The position numbers and the translations under genes are program-made. From Pseudomonas thivervalensis (GTDB lineage: Bacteria; Pseudomonadota; Gammaproteobacteria; Pseudomonadales; Pseudomonadaceae), in the NCBI RefSeq assembly GCF_001269655.1, contig NZ_LHVE01000020.1:620001-684000 (forward strand): a DNA stretch of 64,000 nucleotides, written 5' to 3'. Within the stretch, counting starts at the first letter, position 1; the number at the start of each line of letters is the position of its first letter. Of the stretch, positions 44,579 through 54,385 are shown piece by piece. Under the pieces are notes generated by a model, which did no database searches, had not been told where the DNA came from, and was given only the letters and a program-made list of their open reading frames with translations.

Positions 44579-45448
44579 TTAATGGTTTTCTTCGTGCGCC
44601 ATCGACAGGTAGACGATGGTCAGCATCATGAAGATGAACGCCTGCAGGGTGATGATCAGGATGTGGAACACAGCCCACGCCCACTGCAGAACTACACCCA
44701 GGCCGCTGAGCCACAGCAGGCCGCTGCCGAACATCACAGCGATCAGGATGAACACCAGTTCGCCGGCATACATGTTGCCGAACAGACGCAGTGCCAGAGA
44801 AATCGGCTTGGCGATCAGGGTCACGAACTCCAGCAGGAAGTTCACCGGGATCAGCAGGGCTTGAACGAGGATGTTCTTGCTGCCGAACGGGTGCAGGGTC
44901 AGTTCGCCGATGAAGCCGCCGATGCCCTTGACCTTGATGCTATAGAAAATGATCAGTGCGAAAACCGAGAACGCCATGCCCAGGGTTGCGTTCGGGTCGG
45001 TGGTCGACACGGCGCGGAATGGGATGTGTGCGTCACCGGAGATCAGGATGGCCAACTGAGGAATCCAGTCGACCGGTACCAGGTCGACGGCGTTCATCAG
45101 GAACACCCAGACGAAGATGGTCAGTGCCAGCGGTGCGATCACCGGGCTGCGGCCATGGAAGCTGTCTTTCACGCTGCCATCGACGAATTCGACCAGTACT
45201 TCAACGAAGTTCTGCAGTGCACCTGGCTGACCGGAAGTCGCCTTCTTGGCCGCCATGCGGAAAAGAAGAACGAAGATCAGGCCCAGTGCGACAGACCAGC
45301 CGAGGGTATCGACGTGGAAAGCCCAGAAGCCCATTTCCTTGGCTTCTGCTGCGGTGTGGGCAAAGCCCCAGCCGCCGTTGGGTAGCTGACCGAAGGTCAG
45401 GTTCTGCAAGTGGTGCTGGATATAGCCCGAAGCGGTTGTCTCTGCCAT
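44579..45448 (-). CDS. atpB: ATP synthase F0 a subunit
   Basis: 289 residues, five to six membrane segments. The essential Arg is in KPISLALRLFGNMYAGELV near residue 220-238. Starts AETTASGYIQHHL. Forms the proton half-channels against the c-ring. The gap to atpE (131 bp) is usual and holds no other gene. Confidence 0.97.
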   Translation of the reverse strand: MAETTASGYIQHHLQNLTFGQLPNGGWGFAHTAAEAKEMGFWAFHVDTLGWSVALGLIFVLLFRMAAKKATSGQPGALQNFVEVLVEFVDGSVKDSFHGRSPVIAPLALTIFVWVFLMNAVDLVPVDWIPQLAILISGDAHIPFRAVSTTDPNATLGMAFSVFALIIFYSIKVKGIGGFIGELTLHPFGSKNILVQALLIPVNFLLEFVTLIAKPISLALRLFGNMYAGELVFILIAVMFGSGLLWLSGLGVVLQWAWAVFHILIITLQAFIFMMLTIVYLSMAHEENH

Positions 45449-45464
45449 GGTTGCCTCAAACGCC

Positions 45465-45872
45465 CTAAGGTCTCGAAAGTCTTGTTCTCATTAGCAGGGG
45501 AGCGAACCAGCTGACCAGTTGGGTCAGCACGAAGACGCCGAATACAGCCAGCGGCGCCAATGGCTTCACACCTGCGAACGTCAGTGCAAACAGCACTGCC
45601 GTCAAAATCAGTTTCCCCGCCTCGCCGGCATAAAAAGACCGGACGATAGCCTGGGCTGCTCGGGCGCCGGAAAACCGAAAGGCCCTGTGAGCGAAGTAAA
45701 TATTGGGAAGCAAGGCTATCAGGCCTCCGCAAAGCCCTGAGTATCCGGCGACGACTCCTTTCCATTGCCAGAGCGCCAATGTGGCGATCAGTACGACGGT
45801 GAATTGAGCCATCAGAACCGGGAAAACTGCCAGACGATGGAACGGCAAGCGGTTTGGCGTGCGGGTTTCCAT
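45465..45872 (-). CDS. atpI: ATP synthase subunit I
   Basis: 135 residues, four membrane segments. The ATG at 45872 (METRTPNRLPFHRLAVFP) with GGAG upstream is preferred to one at 45902. AtpI helps assemble the c-ring or supply Mg2+, and is not essential. First gene of the atp operon; the 148 bp upstream to parB must carry the promoter. Confidence 0.9.
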   Translation of the reverse strand: METRTPNRLPFHRLAVFPVLMAQFTVVLIATLALWQWKGVVAGYSGLCGGLIALLPNIYFAHRAFRFSGARAAQAIVRSFYAGEAGKLILTAVLFALTFAGVKPLAPLAVFGVFVLTQLVSWFAPLLMRTRLSRP

Positions 45873-46020
45873 CGCTTTTGCTCTCCAATAGTCGGCCGCC
45901 ATAATTCAATAACTTGGCATAATTTGTGCCGACAAAATGCGCGCAGAGTATAGGGGCGGTTCTGCCCCTATTCAACTGTCAGGTAGTGATTTCCGACTGC
46001 GCGCTACAAGAGCAATTGTT

Positions 46021-46893
46021 TCAGCGAATGTGTGCAAGGACACCTTGCAGCTCATCGAGGGAGTTGTAGCCAATCACCAATTGCCCCTTGCCCTTCTTCC
46101 CGTGGCGGATCTGCACCGCAGAGCCCAGGCGCTCGGCCAGGCGCTGTTCGAGGCGGGCGATATCCGGATCGGGTTTGGGGGCCTCGACAGGCGCCGGTTT
46201 GCCACTGAGCCACTGGCGAACCAGTGCCTCGGTTTGGCGCACGGTGAGGCCGCGTGCGACAACATGTCGCGCCCCTTCAACCTGTTGATTTTCCGGCAAA
46301 CCGAGCAATGCCCGGGCATGACCCATTTCCAGGTCGCCATGGGACAGCATGGTCTTGATGACTTCCGGCAACGCAATCAGGCGCAGCAGGTTGGCCACAG
46401 TCACGCGGGACTTGCCCACCGCCTCGGCAACTTGCTGCTGGGTCAGCTGGAACTCCTGCTGCAGGCGCTGCAGGGCCACGGCTTCCTCGATCGGGTTGAG
46501 GTCTTCACGCTGGATGTTCTCGATCAGCGCCATGGCGATGGCCGTTTCATCCGGGACATCGCGGACCATCGCCGGGATGGTTTCCTGGCCGGCCTGCTGG
46601 CTGGCGCGCCAGCGGCGTTCGCCGGCAATGATCTCGAAGCGTCCATTGGCGATCGGCCGGACCACGATCGGCTGCATCACGCCCTGGCTCTTGATCGACT
46701 GGGCCAATTCTTCCAACGCCTGCGGGTCCATGTCCCGGCGCGGCTGGTATTTGCCGCGCTGGATCAGGTCCAGGGGCAGGTGCTGCAGCTCGCGCTGGTC
46801 GGCCTGTACGGCCTGTTCTTCCAGCGAGCTGACGGTCGGACCGCTGAGCAGTGCATCCAGTCCACGTCCGAGACCTCGTTTCTTGACGGCCAT
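46021..46893 (-). CDS. parB: Chromosome partitioning protein ParB
   Basis: 290 residues. N-terminal KRGLGRGLDALLSG, CTPase/arginine-patch motif EIIAGERRWRASQQAG near residue 95, helix-turn-helix QQQVAEAVGKSRVTVANLLRL (described by key residues) near 150, and a C-terminal dimer domain ending YNSLDELQGVLAHIR. Binds parS and spreads; two parS copies lie in recF, 12 kb away. Cotranscribed with parA, 9 bp apart. Confidence 0.97.
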   Translation of the reverse strand: MAVKKRGLGRGLDALLSGPTVSSLEEQAVQADQRELQHLPLDLIQRGKYQPRRDMDPQALEELAQSIKSQGVMQPIVVRPIANGRFEIIAGERRWRASQQAGQETIPAMVRDVPDETAIAMALIENIQREDLNPIEEAVALQRLQQEFQLTQQQVAEAVGKSRVTVANLLRLIALPEVIKTMLSHGDLEMGHARALLGLPENQQVEGARHVVARGLTVRQTEALVRQWLSGKPAPVEAPKPDPDIARLEQRLAERLGSAVQIRHGKKGKGQLVIGYNSLDELQGVLAHIR

Positions 46894-46902
46894 GGGGTTT
46901 CC

Positions 46903-47700
46903 TTAAGTTGGCTGGGCTGCAGCGGTGCGTGGGTTGCGGCGCTGACGACGAACCATCTCGCCCGCCAGGGCCAGGTAAGCCAGCGCACCACGGGATTGTT
47001 TGTCGTAGGCCAGGGCCGGCATGCCGTAGCTCGGCGCTTCGGCCAAGCGGATGTTACGCGGGATGACGGTGTCGTAGAGCTGCTCGCCGAAATGTTCCTT
47101 GAGCTGGGCCGAGACATCGTTCATCAGGCTCAGGCGCGGGTCGTACATGGTCCGCAACAGGCCTTCGACCTTCAGGTCCGGGTTCAGCAGTTCGGCGATG
47201 CGCTTGATGTTATCCACAAGGTCGCTCAACCCTTCCAATGCAAAGTATTCGCATTGCATGGGGATAATGACCCCATCGGCCGCCACCAGGGCATTGAGGG
47301 TCAGCATCGACAGCGACGGCGGGCAGTCGATCAGGATGTAGTCGTAGTTTTCCCGGATCGGCGCCAAGGCGCTGCGCAGGCGGCTTTCCTTCATCTGCAT
47401 TTCCAGCAGCACCACTTCAGCCGCCGTCAGGTCACGGTTGGCTGGCAGCAGTTGATAACCGCCATGTTCGGAGAAATGCATGGCCTGGCCCAGATCGCAT
47501 TCGCCGATCAGGACGTCGTAGATGGAGTTTTCCAAGCCATGTTTATCCACACCACTGCCCATGGTGGCGTTGCCCTGTGGATCGAGATCGATCAACAGCA
47601 CCCGGCGCTTGGTCGCGACCAGGGATGCTGCGAGGTTGATGCAGGTGGTGGTCTTGCCCACACCACCTTTCTGGTTCGCTATCGCGAATACCTTAGCCAT
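46903..47700 (-). CDS. parA: Chromosome partitioning ATPase ParA
   Basis: 265 residues. Deviant Walker A KGGVGKTTT at residues 11-19, Walker A' and B in VLLIDLDPQGNATMG and YDYILIDCPPSLS. The ATG at 47700 gives the family start AKVFAIANQKGG; an earlier GTG-type start adds only six residues. Contains two perfect DnaA boxes (47210, 47543) on the coding strand's opposite face. Confidence 0.97.
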   Translation of the reverse strand: MAKVFAIANQKGGVGKTTTCINLAASLVATKRRVLLIDLDPQGNATMGSGVDKHGLENSIYDVLIGECDLGQAMHFSEHGGYQLLPANRDLTAAEVVLLEMQMKESRLRSALAPIRENYDYILIDCPPSLSMLTLNALVAADGVIIPMQCEYFALEGLSDLVDNIKRIAELLNPDLKVEGLLRTMYDPRLSLMNDVSAQLKEHFGEQLYDTVIPRNIRLAEAPSYGMPALAYDKQSRGALAYLALAGEMVRRQRRNPRTAAAQPT

Positions 47701-47718
47701 TCTTGCTTGTGTTCCCAA

Positions 47719-48363
47719 TCATGCCGTGCGGCGCAGTATCAGCAGATGGCGTTGGCCTTGGCAACCGGGTACGGCCAAGGCGTGTTCGCTATCGAGGTGG
47801 AAGTCTGCCGGCAATGCTACCAGCTCATCGGCCGGATGAACGCCCTTCATTGCCAGCCAGCGCGTATCGGCATCGCCCAGGTGGCGAGTCCAGTTGCTGA
47901 AGTTCTCCATGCTGCTGAATGCCCGGGAGATGATCCCGTTGAACGGCTCGGCAGGCTGGAACGCTTCGACGCGGCTGTGGATAACTTGCAGGTTATCCAG
48001 TTTGAGTTCGAGTTTGACCTGGGTCAGGAAACGGGTTTTCTTGCCGTTGCTGTCCAGACAGGTCACTTGCGAGCCGGGAAACAGGATGGCCAACGGGATC
48101 CCCGGCATGCCGCCGCCGCTGCCAACATCCAGCCAGCGACCGTTTTCGATGAAGGACATCACGCTGAGACTGTCGAGCAAATGCCGCGAGACCATTTCAT
48201 CCGGATCGCGCACGGCGGTCAGGTTGTAGGCCTTGTTCCATTTGATCAACAGCGCCAGATAACCCAGCAATTGCGCGTGCTGGGCTTCGGTCAGGCTGAC
48301 GCCGAGCTGACGGGCACCTGTGGATAACTCTTCAGCGTGTTGCGAGGTGACCATCGAACTCAA
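47719..48363 (-). CDS. rsmG: 16S rRNA (guanine-527 N7)-methyltransferase
   Basis: 214 residues. SAM-binding LDVGSGGGMPGIPLAILFP near residue 77; KWNKAYNLTAVRDPDE upstream, as in GidB/RsmG. Methylates G527 of 16S rRNA. The TTG at 48363 is chosen because GGAG lies 8 nt upstream; ATG at 48354 has a weak site. The TTG overlaps the mnmG stop as TTGA, so translation is coupled. Two perfect DnaA boxes lie inside (47976, 48319). Confidence 0.95.
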   Translation of the reverse strand: MSSMVTSQHAEELSTGARQLGVSLTEAQHAQLLGYLALLIKWNKAYNLTAVRDPDEMVSRHLLDSLSVMSFIENGRWLDVGSGGGMPGIPLAILFPGSQVTCLDSNGKKTRFLTQVKLELKLDNLQVIHSRVEAFQPAEPFNGIISRAFSSMENFSNWTRHLGDADTRWLAMKGVHPADELVALPADFHLDSEHALAVPGCQGQRHLLILRRTA

Positions 48364-50261
48364 GCGCTTTGCTCCAACTGGCGGCCCGCGCCGCGTTTTT
48401 TCAAATGAATCATCAACAGCGAAATGGCCGCCGGCGTGACGCCGGGAATGCGCGACGCCTGGCCCAGGGTCTCTGGACGGGTCGCACCGAGCTTGCTCTG
48501 GATTTCTTTCGACAACCCGGAAATGCCGGTGTAATCGATATCCACAGGCAACTTGGTGTCTTCGCTGGCGCGCAGGCGGGCGATTTCGTCCTGCTGGCGG
48601 TCGATGTAACCGGCGTATTTGGTCTTGATCTCGACCTGCTCGGCGACCTGTGGATCTTCCGCGCCCTGGCCGGTCACTTCCACCAGCCCGGCGTAATCGA
48701 TTTCCGGACGGCTCAAGAGGTTGAGCAGGTTGTATTCATGGGTCAGCGGCGTGCCGAATTTCGCTGCGATGGCATCGCCCTGCTCGGTACCGGGACGAAC
48801 CCAGGTGCTTTTCAGGCGCTGTTCTTCCAGCTCGATACTTTCGCGTTTCTTGCAGAACGCAGCCCAGCGCACGTCATCCACCAACCCCAGCTCGCGACCT
48901 TTCTCGGTCAGGCGCAGGTCGGCGTTGTCTTCCCGCAGAATCAGGCGATATTCAGCCCGGGAGGTGAACATCCGATACGGTTCCTGGGTACCCAGGGTAA
49001 TCAGGTCGTCCACCAGTACACCGATGTACGCCTCATCACGGCGCGGACACCAGGCTTCTTTGCCCTTGGCGAGCAGTGCGGCGTTGGCTCCGGCGAGCAA
49101 ACCCTGGGCACCCGCTTCTTCGTAACCGGTGGTGCCGTTGATCTGGCCGGCGAAGAACAGACCGCCGATCACTTTGGTTTCCAGGCTGTACTTCAGATCG
49201 CGCGGATCGAAGTAGTCGTACTCGATCGCATAACCCGGACGCACGATGTGCGCGTTTTCCATGCCACGGATCGATTGCACGATCTGCAATTGCACGTCGA
49301 ACGGCAGGCTTGTGGATATCCCGTTCGGATACAGCTCATGGGTGGTCAAACCTTCCGGTTCGATGAAGACCTGATGGCTTTCCTTGTCGGCAAAGCGATG
49401 GATCTTGTCTTCGATCGACGGGCAATAACGCGGGCCGACACCTTCGATCTCACCGGCAGCGGAATACATCGGCGAACGATCGAGGTTCGCCGCGATGATT
49501 TCGTGGGTGCGGGCGTTGGTATGGGTGATCCAGCAACTGACTTGCCGTGGATGCTGTTCCTTGTTGCCCATGAACGACATCACCGGGATCGGCGTATCGC
49601 CAGGCTGCTCGGTCATCACCGAGAAATCCACGGACTTGCCGTCGATGCGAGGTGGCGTACCGGTTTTCAGGCGCCCGACACGCAATGGCAACTCACGCAG
49701 ACGCTGAGCCAGAGCAATCGACGGCGGATCACCGGCACGACCGCCGGAAAAATTCTGCAAGCCAATGTGGATAAGTCCACCGAGGAAGGTCCCGGTGGTC
49801 AACACCACGGAATGGGCGAAGAACCGCAGGCCCATTTGCGTGACGACACCGCGTACCCGGTCCTGCTCGACGATCAGGTCATCGGCCGCTTGTTGAAATA
49901 TCCACAGGTTCGGCTGGTTTTCCAGGATTTCGCGGACAGCGGCCTTGTACAGGACGCGGTCGGCCTGGGCGCGAGTAGCGCGCACGGCTGGGCCTTTGCG
50001 GCTGTTCAACACGCGAAACTGGATACCACCTTTATCGGTAGCCATGGCCATCGCGCCCCCAAGGGCATCGATTTCCTTGACCAGATGGCTTTTGCCGATC
50101 CCGCCAATGGCAGGGTTGCAGCTCATGGCACCGAGGGTTTCCACGTTATGCGTCAGCAACAGGGTTTTTGCCCCCATGCGTGCTGATGCAAGTGCTGCCT
50201 CGGTACCGGCATGACCGCCGCCGATGACGATCACTTCAAAACGGGAAGGGAAATCCACCAC
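48360..50261 (-). CDS. mnmG: tRNA uridine 5-carboxymethylaminomethyl modification enzyme MnmG (GidA)
   Basis: 633 residues, GTG start at 50261 behind GAGGTGC. FAD-binding GGGHAGTEAALASAR near residues 14-28, then MSCNPAIGGIGKSHLV and the conserved Cys pair region; C-terminal helical MnmE-binding domain (LSKEIQSKLGATRPETLGQ). With MnmE it modifies the wobble uridine of several tRNAs. Reads away from an origin-like cluster 230-420 bp upstream. Confidence 0.97.
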   Translation of the reverse strand: MVDFPSRFEVIVIGGGHAGTEAALASARMGAKTLLLTHNVETLGAMSCNPAIGGIGKSHLVKEIDALGGAMAMATDKGGIQFRVLNSRKGPAVRATRAQADRVLYKAAVREILENQPNLWIFQQAADDLIVEQDRVRGVVTQMGLRFFAHSVVLTTGTFLGGLIHIGLQNFSGGRAGDPPSIALAQRLRELPLRVGRLKTGTPPRIDGKSVDFSVMTEQPGDTPIPVMSFMGNKEQHPRQVSCWITHTNARTHEIIAANLDRSPMYSAAGEIEGVGPRYCPSIEDKIHRFADKESHQVFIEPEGLTTHELYPNGISTSLPFDVQLQIVQSIRGMENAHIVRPGYAIEYDYFDPRDLKYSLETKVIGGLFFAGQINGTTGYEEAGAQGLLAGANAALLAKGKEAWCPRRDEAYIGVLVDDLITLGTQEPYRMFTSRAEYRLILREDNADLRLTEKGRELGLVDDVRWAAFCKKRESIELEEQRLKSTWVRPGTEQGDAIAAKFGTPLTHEYNLLNLLSRPEIDYAGLVEVTGQGAEDPQVAEQVEIKTKYAGYIDRQQDEIARLRASEDTKLPVDIDYTGISGLSKEIQSKLGATRPETLGQASRIPGVTPAAISLLMIHLKKRGAGRQLEQSA

Positions 50262-50412
50262 GCACCTCGTGCCTGCTTTATTCAGGTAATTCGGAAATAG
50301 GTTTTGAGTCTGGCCCTGGGCGTTTTTCGAGCCAGGTCGGCAAGTATAGGGACTTCGCCCTTTCTAAAGAACCCTTTGCACAAAATTTAACCAGCTGTGG
50401 AGAACTCGCGGT

Positions 50413-50684
50413 TAAAAAAATAAAAAAGAAAGAAATTTATAAAATCTTTGTTTTTATGTTTATTCTTACTGCCCCACCTATCTGTGGATAACGTTCTGTA
50501 AGCTATGATTTGCGGTGTGTACAGAGATTTAAAACCCTGTGGTCATGTGGCCGTGAGGGGCTTGGATAACCGGTGTAAGCCTGTGGATGAATGAGGTGGT
50601 TATCCACAGAGGTGGTTATCTTCAGTTTTGAAGGCCGCTTATCAACCGACCTCAATGGCAGTTATTCACAGGGCTTAATCCACA
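50413..50684. other. Origin-like DnaA-box cluster between mnmG and mnmE
   Basis: An AT-rich stretch (50413-50470) is followed by perfect DnaA boxes at 50483-50491 (TGTGGATAA) and 50600-50608 (TTATCCACA), and one-mismatch boxes at 50582, 50662 and 50676. The blocks CACCTnTCTGTGGATAAC, GTACAGAGA, GGTTATCCACAG and GACCTCAA also occur in the dnaA-side cluster at a constant offset of 4,675 bp, so the two are diverged copies. Similar second clusters near gidA are known in pseudomonads from memory. Whether it fires is unknown. Confidence 0.75.
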
Positions 50685-50846
50685 GAAAACAGCGGCCAAG
50701 GTCGCCGCAGCGTCCACAGGCAAGCCGCCATCAACGGCAATCGGTGCAAAAAAGGAGAGGAAGGACCGGGTTTGTGTTGTGCTCGATAGGCCTTCGAGGA
50801 AAAACCCGGTTGCAAAGACGTGATGCGGTTCCTAAAGAGCTATGGG

Positions 50847-50983
50847 CCTGTGGCGAGGGAGCTCGCTCCCGCTAGGTCGCGAAGCGGCCCCAAAACCTGC
50901 CGAATGCGGAGTACCTGACACACCGCACCCGCCAGTTTACGACTGCTTCGCAGCCGAACGGGAGCAAGCTCCCTCGCCACAGG
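50847..50983. repeat. REPIN (family A)
   Basis: Inverted arms GTGGCGAGGGAGCTCGCTCC and GGGAGCAAGCTCCCTCGCCAC with a loop bearing inverse blocks GCGAAGCGGCC and GCTTCGCAGC, very like the one at 21983-22120. Lies between the origin-like cluster and the 3' end of mnmE. Confidence 0.85.
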
Positions 50984-51004
50984 TTCGTCGTCAGTCCGGT
51001 AGGG

Positions 51005-52375
51005 TTATTTACCGATGCAGAAGCTGGAAAAGATTCGTCCCAGCAGGTCATCGGAGCTGAAGGCGCCGGTAATTTCCCCCAGGGACTGTTGCGCCTGGCG
51101 CAGGTCTTCGGCCAACAACTCACCCGCCCCCGCCAAGGTCAACTGCGCGCGACCGTGTTCCAGGGCCGCGCTGGCATGGCGCAATGCTTCAAGGTGCCGT
51201 CGGCGGGCGCTGAAGCTGCTTTCCGAGGTCTGTTCGTAGCCCATGCAGGCCTTGAGGTGCTCGCGCAGCAGCTCCAAGCCCTCGCCCGCCGATTTCGCGC
51301 TCAGGCTGATGGTCACGTGCCCGTCATCGCTGATTTCCAGGGCAATCGCTTCCCCGGTCAAATCGGCCTTGTTGCGAATCAGGGTGACTTTCGCCGGATC
51401 CGGGCGAACCTCGAGGAATTCAGGCCACAAGGCAAAGGGATCGTCCGCTTCCGGCGCGGAGGCGTCCACCACCAGCAATACCCGGTCGGCTTCACTGATA
51501 GCCTTGAGCGCCCGCTCAACGCCGATTTTTTCCACCTGGTCCTCGGTGTCACGCAAACCGGCGGTATCTACCACGTGCAGCGGCATGCCGTCGATGTGGA
51601 TATGTTCACGGAGGATATCCCGGGTGGTGCCGGCGATCTCGGTGACGATCGCCGCCTCGCGGCCGGCCAGGGCGTTCAACAGGCTGGATTTGCCAGCATT
51701 CGGTCGGCCAGCGATCACCACGGTCATCCCGTCGCGCAACAAGGCACCCTGCCCGGCTTCGCGCAGTACTGTGGATAATTCATCGCGCACTTTATCGAGC
51801 ATGCTCAATACGTGGCCATCGGCGAGGAAGTCGATTTCTTCTTCAGGGAAGTCGATAGCGGCCTCGACGTAGATCCGCAAGCCAATCAACTGTTCAGTGA
51901 GGTTATGCACACGCTGGGAGAACGCCCCTTGCAAGGAACGCAAGGCGTTGCGGGCGGCCTGTGCAGAACTGGCTTCGATCAAATCGGCAATCGCCTCGGC
52001 CTGGGCCAGGTCGAGCTTGTCGTTGAGGAACGCCCGTTCGCTGAACTCACCCGGCCGGGCCAGGCGACAGCCCAGTTCAAGGCAACGCTTGAGCAGCATG
52101 TCCAGCACAATGGGGCCACCGTGTCCCTGCAGTTCCAGGACGTCTTCGCCGGTGAACGAATTCGGCCCTGGGAAATACAAGGCCAGCCCTTCGTCGAGCA
52201 CCTGCTGGTCATCACTGAAAAACGGGCCGTAATGGGCGAACCGCGGCTTGAGTTCACGACCGCTGATAGCCTTGGCCGCGACACTGGCCAGGGGCCCCGA
52301 AATACGGACGATGCCGACACCGCCGCGACCTTGGGCGGTGGCAACGGCGGCGATGGTTTCACGCGGTGCGCTCAT
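51005..52375 (-). CDS. mnmE: tRNA modification GTPase MnmE (TrmE)
   Basis: 456 residues. N-terminal tetrahydrofolate-binding domain (ETIAAVATAQGRGGVGIVR), central G domain with GRPNAGKSSLLNAL near residue 224, GTTRD, DTAGL and NKAD, and the C-terminal FCIGK with the conserved Cys. Partner of MnmG, placed on the far side of the origin-like cluster. ATG at 52375 is the family start; a TTG at 52393 would add six residues. A perfect DnaA box is at 51770. Confidence 0.97.
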   Translation of the reverse strand: MSAPRETIAAVATAQGRGGVGIVRISGPLASVAAKAISGRELKPRFAHYGPFFSDDQQVLDEGLALYFPGPNSFTGEDVLELQGHGGPIVLDMLLKRCLELGCRLARPGEFSERAFLNDKLDLAQAEAIADLIEASSAQAARNALRSLQGAFSQRVHNLTEQLIGLRIYVEAAIDFPEEEIDFLADGHVLSMLDKVRDELSTVLREAGQGALLRDGMTVVIAGRPNAGKSSLLNALAGREAAIVTEIAGTTRDILREHIHIDGMPLHVVDTAGLRDTEDQVEKIGVERALKAISEADRVLLVVDASAPEADDPFALWPEFLEVRPDPAKVTLIRNKADLTGEAIALEISDDGHVTISLSAKSAGEGLELLREHLKACMGYEQTSESSFSARRRHLEALRHASAALEHGRAQLTLAGAGELLAEDLRQAQQSLGEITGAFSSDDLLGRIFSSFCIGK

Positions 52376-52407
52376 AAACCGGTATCCAGACAAAAGTGAC
52401 AGATAGC

Positions 52408-52432
52408 AAAACGCCCCACTAGGGGGCGTTTT
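52408..52432 (-). terminator. Terminator after yidC
   Basis: AAAACGCCCC (52408-52417) and GGGGCGTTTT (52423-52432) around ACTAG; T-run present on either strand. It ends the rpmH-rnpA-yidD-yidC transcript. A perfect DnaA box (52439-52447) lies beside it. Confidence 0.85.
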
Positions 52433-52454
52433 GTGTGGTTATCCACAGAGCAAG

Positions 52455-54137
52455 TTACGCCTCGGCTTTTTTCGTCGCCGCTTCGATCTTACGCGTGATG
52501 TACCACTGCTGGGTGATGGACAACACGTTGTTCACAACCCAGTACAGCACAAGACCCGCCGGGAACCACAGGAAGAAGAAGGTGAAGATGATTGGCATCA
52601 TTTTCATGACCTTCGCCTGCATCGGGTCCGGAGGCGTTGGGTTCAGCTGCTGCTGGATGAACATGGTCGCGCCCATGATGATCGGCAGGATGAAGAACGG
52701 ATCCTTGATCGACAGGTCGGTAATCCACAGCATGAACGGTGCCTGACGCATCTCCACGCTTTCCAGCAGAACCCAGTAAAGCGCGAGGAATACAGGCATT
52801 TGCACAAGAATCGGCAAGCAACCACCCAGCGGGTTGATCTTCTCTTTCTTGTACAGCTCCATCATGGCCTGGGACATTTTCTGCCGGTCATCGCCATGCT
52901 GTTCTTTCAGGGCGGCCAGTTTCGGCGCCACTGCACGCATGCGTGCCATCGACTTGTAGCTGGCGGCCGACAACGGGAAGAAGATCCCCTTGATCAGCAT
53001 GGTCAGGAAAATGATCGACCAACCCCAGTTGCCGACAAGGCTGTGGATATGTTGCAGCAGCCAGAAGATCGGCTGGGCAATGAACCACAGGAAGCCATAG
53101 TCAACGGTCAGTTCCAGGCCTGGGGACAACTCTTTCAGCACCGCCTGGCTTTTTGGACCGGCGTACAGAACGGCACTGGTTTCGGCTTTTGCACCGGGCG
53201 CGGCAGTCAATGTCGGGCCGGTGTAACCGATGATGAAGTTGCCTTTGCTGTCTTTACGCGTCTGGACGACATTGCTGTCGCCTTTCTGCGGGATCCAGGC
53301 TGTTACAAAATAGTGCTGCAGCCAGGCCACCCACCCACCCTGGACGGTTTCCTTCAGCTGAGCCTTGTCCATGTCCTTCATGGACACTTTTTTGTACGGC
53401 TCCGAACTTGTCCACAGGGCGGCGCCCAGGTAAGTCGCGGTGCCAGTGGCGGTGCTGGAGGAAGGATCGTCGCTGGCGTCACGCTTGAGTTGCGCGAACA
53501 TCGCACCGGACCAAGGCTGGGCGCTCTGGTTGTCGATCAGGTAAGAGACGGTTACGTCGTACATGCCACGTTTCACAGTGAAACGCTTGATGTAGTTGAC
53601 GCCATCCTTGCTGAACTTCAGGTCCACAACCAGTTGGTCCTGACCGTCAGTCAGTTGATAAGTCTTCTTCTCGGCAGAGTAGACCGGGCGACCGGCCGGG
53701 TTCGAATCCGGGCCGTTGGTACCGATCAGGCCACTTTGGGCCAGATAGGTGCGCTCGTTACCGTTGTCGAACAACTGGAACGGAATTTCCGGATGATCCT
53801 GGCGACGTGGGTACAGCGGCAGCTTCAGCTGGGCGACGTCACCACCTTGTGGATCGATTGCCAGCTCGAGCACGTCCGTCTTGATCTGGATGAGATCTTT
53901 GCTTACGGCCACGGGGGCTTCGGCAGGAGCGCTGGTATCGCTTGCCGCGCGTGGGATGTCGTCATTGCTGGCAGCGTTGTTGCCAACTGGAGCATCCGGC
54001 AGGCTCGGTGCGGTATTGCTGGCTGCAACATTCTGAGTCGGCAGGGCAGCCTGGCCATAGTCCTGGTTCCATTTAAGGACCATGACGTAGGACACGATTG
54101 CCAGGGCGACGATCAGGATCGTGCGTTTGATATCCAT
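52455..54137 (-). CDS. yidC: Membrane protein insertase YidC
   Basis: 560 residues. N-terminal membrane anchor (TILIVALAIVSYVMVLKWN), Ala/Pro-rich linker, a large periplasmic beta domain about 75-340, then the conserved insertase core with the hydrophilic-groove Arg region (LKGIFFPLSAASYKSMARM) and helices to about 545; C-terminus is basic. Inserts inner-membrane proteins with or without Sec, including F0 subunits encoded nearby. Starts 2 bp after yidD. Confidence 0.97.
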   Translation of the reverse strand: MDIKRTILIVALAIVSYVMVLKWNQDYGQAALPTQNVAASNTAPSLPDAPVGNNAASNDDIPRAASDTSAPAEAPVAVSKDLIQIKTDVLELAIDPQGGDVAQLKLPLYPRRQDHPEIPFQLFDNGNERTYLAQSGLIGTNGPDSNPAGRPVYSAEKKTYQLTDGQDQLVVDLKFSKDGVNYIKRFTVKRGMYDVTVSYLIDNQSAQPWSGAMFAQLKRDASDDPSSSTATGTATYLGAALWTSSEPYKKVSMKDMDKAQLKETVQGGWVAWLQHYFVTAWIPQKGDSNVVQTRKDSKGNFIIGYTGPTLTAAPGAKAETSAVLYAGPKSQAVLKELSPGLELTVDYGFLWFIAQPIFWLLQHIHSLVGNWGWSIIFLTMLIKGIFFPLSAASYKSMARMRAVAPKLAALKEQHGDDRQKMSQAMMELYKKEKINPLGGCLPILVQMPVFLALYWVLLESVEMRQAPFMLWITDLSIKDPFFILPIIMGATMFIQQQLNPTPPDPMQAKVMKMMPIIFTFFFLWFPAGLVLYWVVNNVLSITQQWYITRKIEAATKKAEA

Positions 54138-54139
54138 GA

Positions 54140-54385
54140 TTACTCGGCCATCGAAGAAGAACGGGAGGTAGGGATAGGCGGAACCGGGTCATAACCGCCG
54201 GGATTCCACGGATGACAGCGACCTAAACGACGAAAGGTCAGCCAGCCACCGCGCAGGAGGCCATGATTTTCTATGGCTTCGTACGCGTAGCAGGAACAAC
54301 TGGGGTAGAAACGACAGTGACTGGCCATCAAAGGACTAATGGCATAGCGATAAAACTGGATCGGAACGAGTGCCAGTTTACGCAT
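54140..54385 (-). CDS. yidD: Membrane protein insertion efficiency factor YidD
   Basis: 81 residues. Cys-rich conserved block HCRFYPSCSCYAYEAI near residues 23-38 and GRCHPWNPGGYDPVP near 55-69; N-terminal amphipathic helix. Helps YidC-dependent insertion at the inner membrane. Overlaps rnpA by 8 bp. Confidence 0.95.
   Translation of the reverse strand: MRKLALVPIQFYRYAISPLMASHCRFYPSCSCYAYEAIENHGLLRGGWLTFRRLGRCHPWNPGGYDPVPPIPTSRSSSMAE

Noticed and set aside
45937..48327. A 796-residue open frame on the plus strand
   Set aside because: It runs antisense to parB, parA and rsmG; GC-rich codon structure produces such long shadow frames, and the sequence is His/Gln-rich without a domain.
50847..50983. 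Repeats as a possible CRISPR array
   Set aside because: The repeats here and elsewhere are single inverted pairs, not regular direct repeats with spacers, and there are no cas genes.
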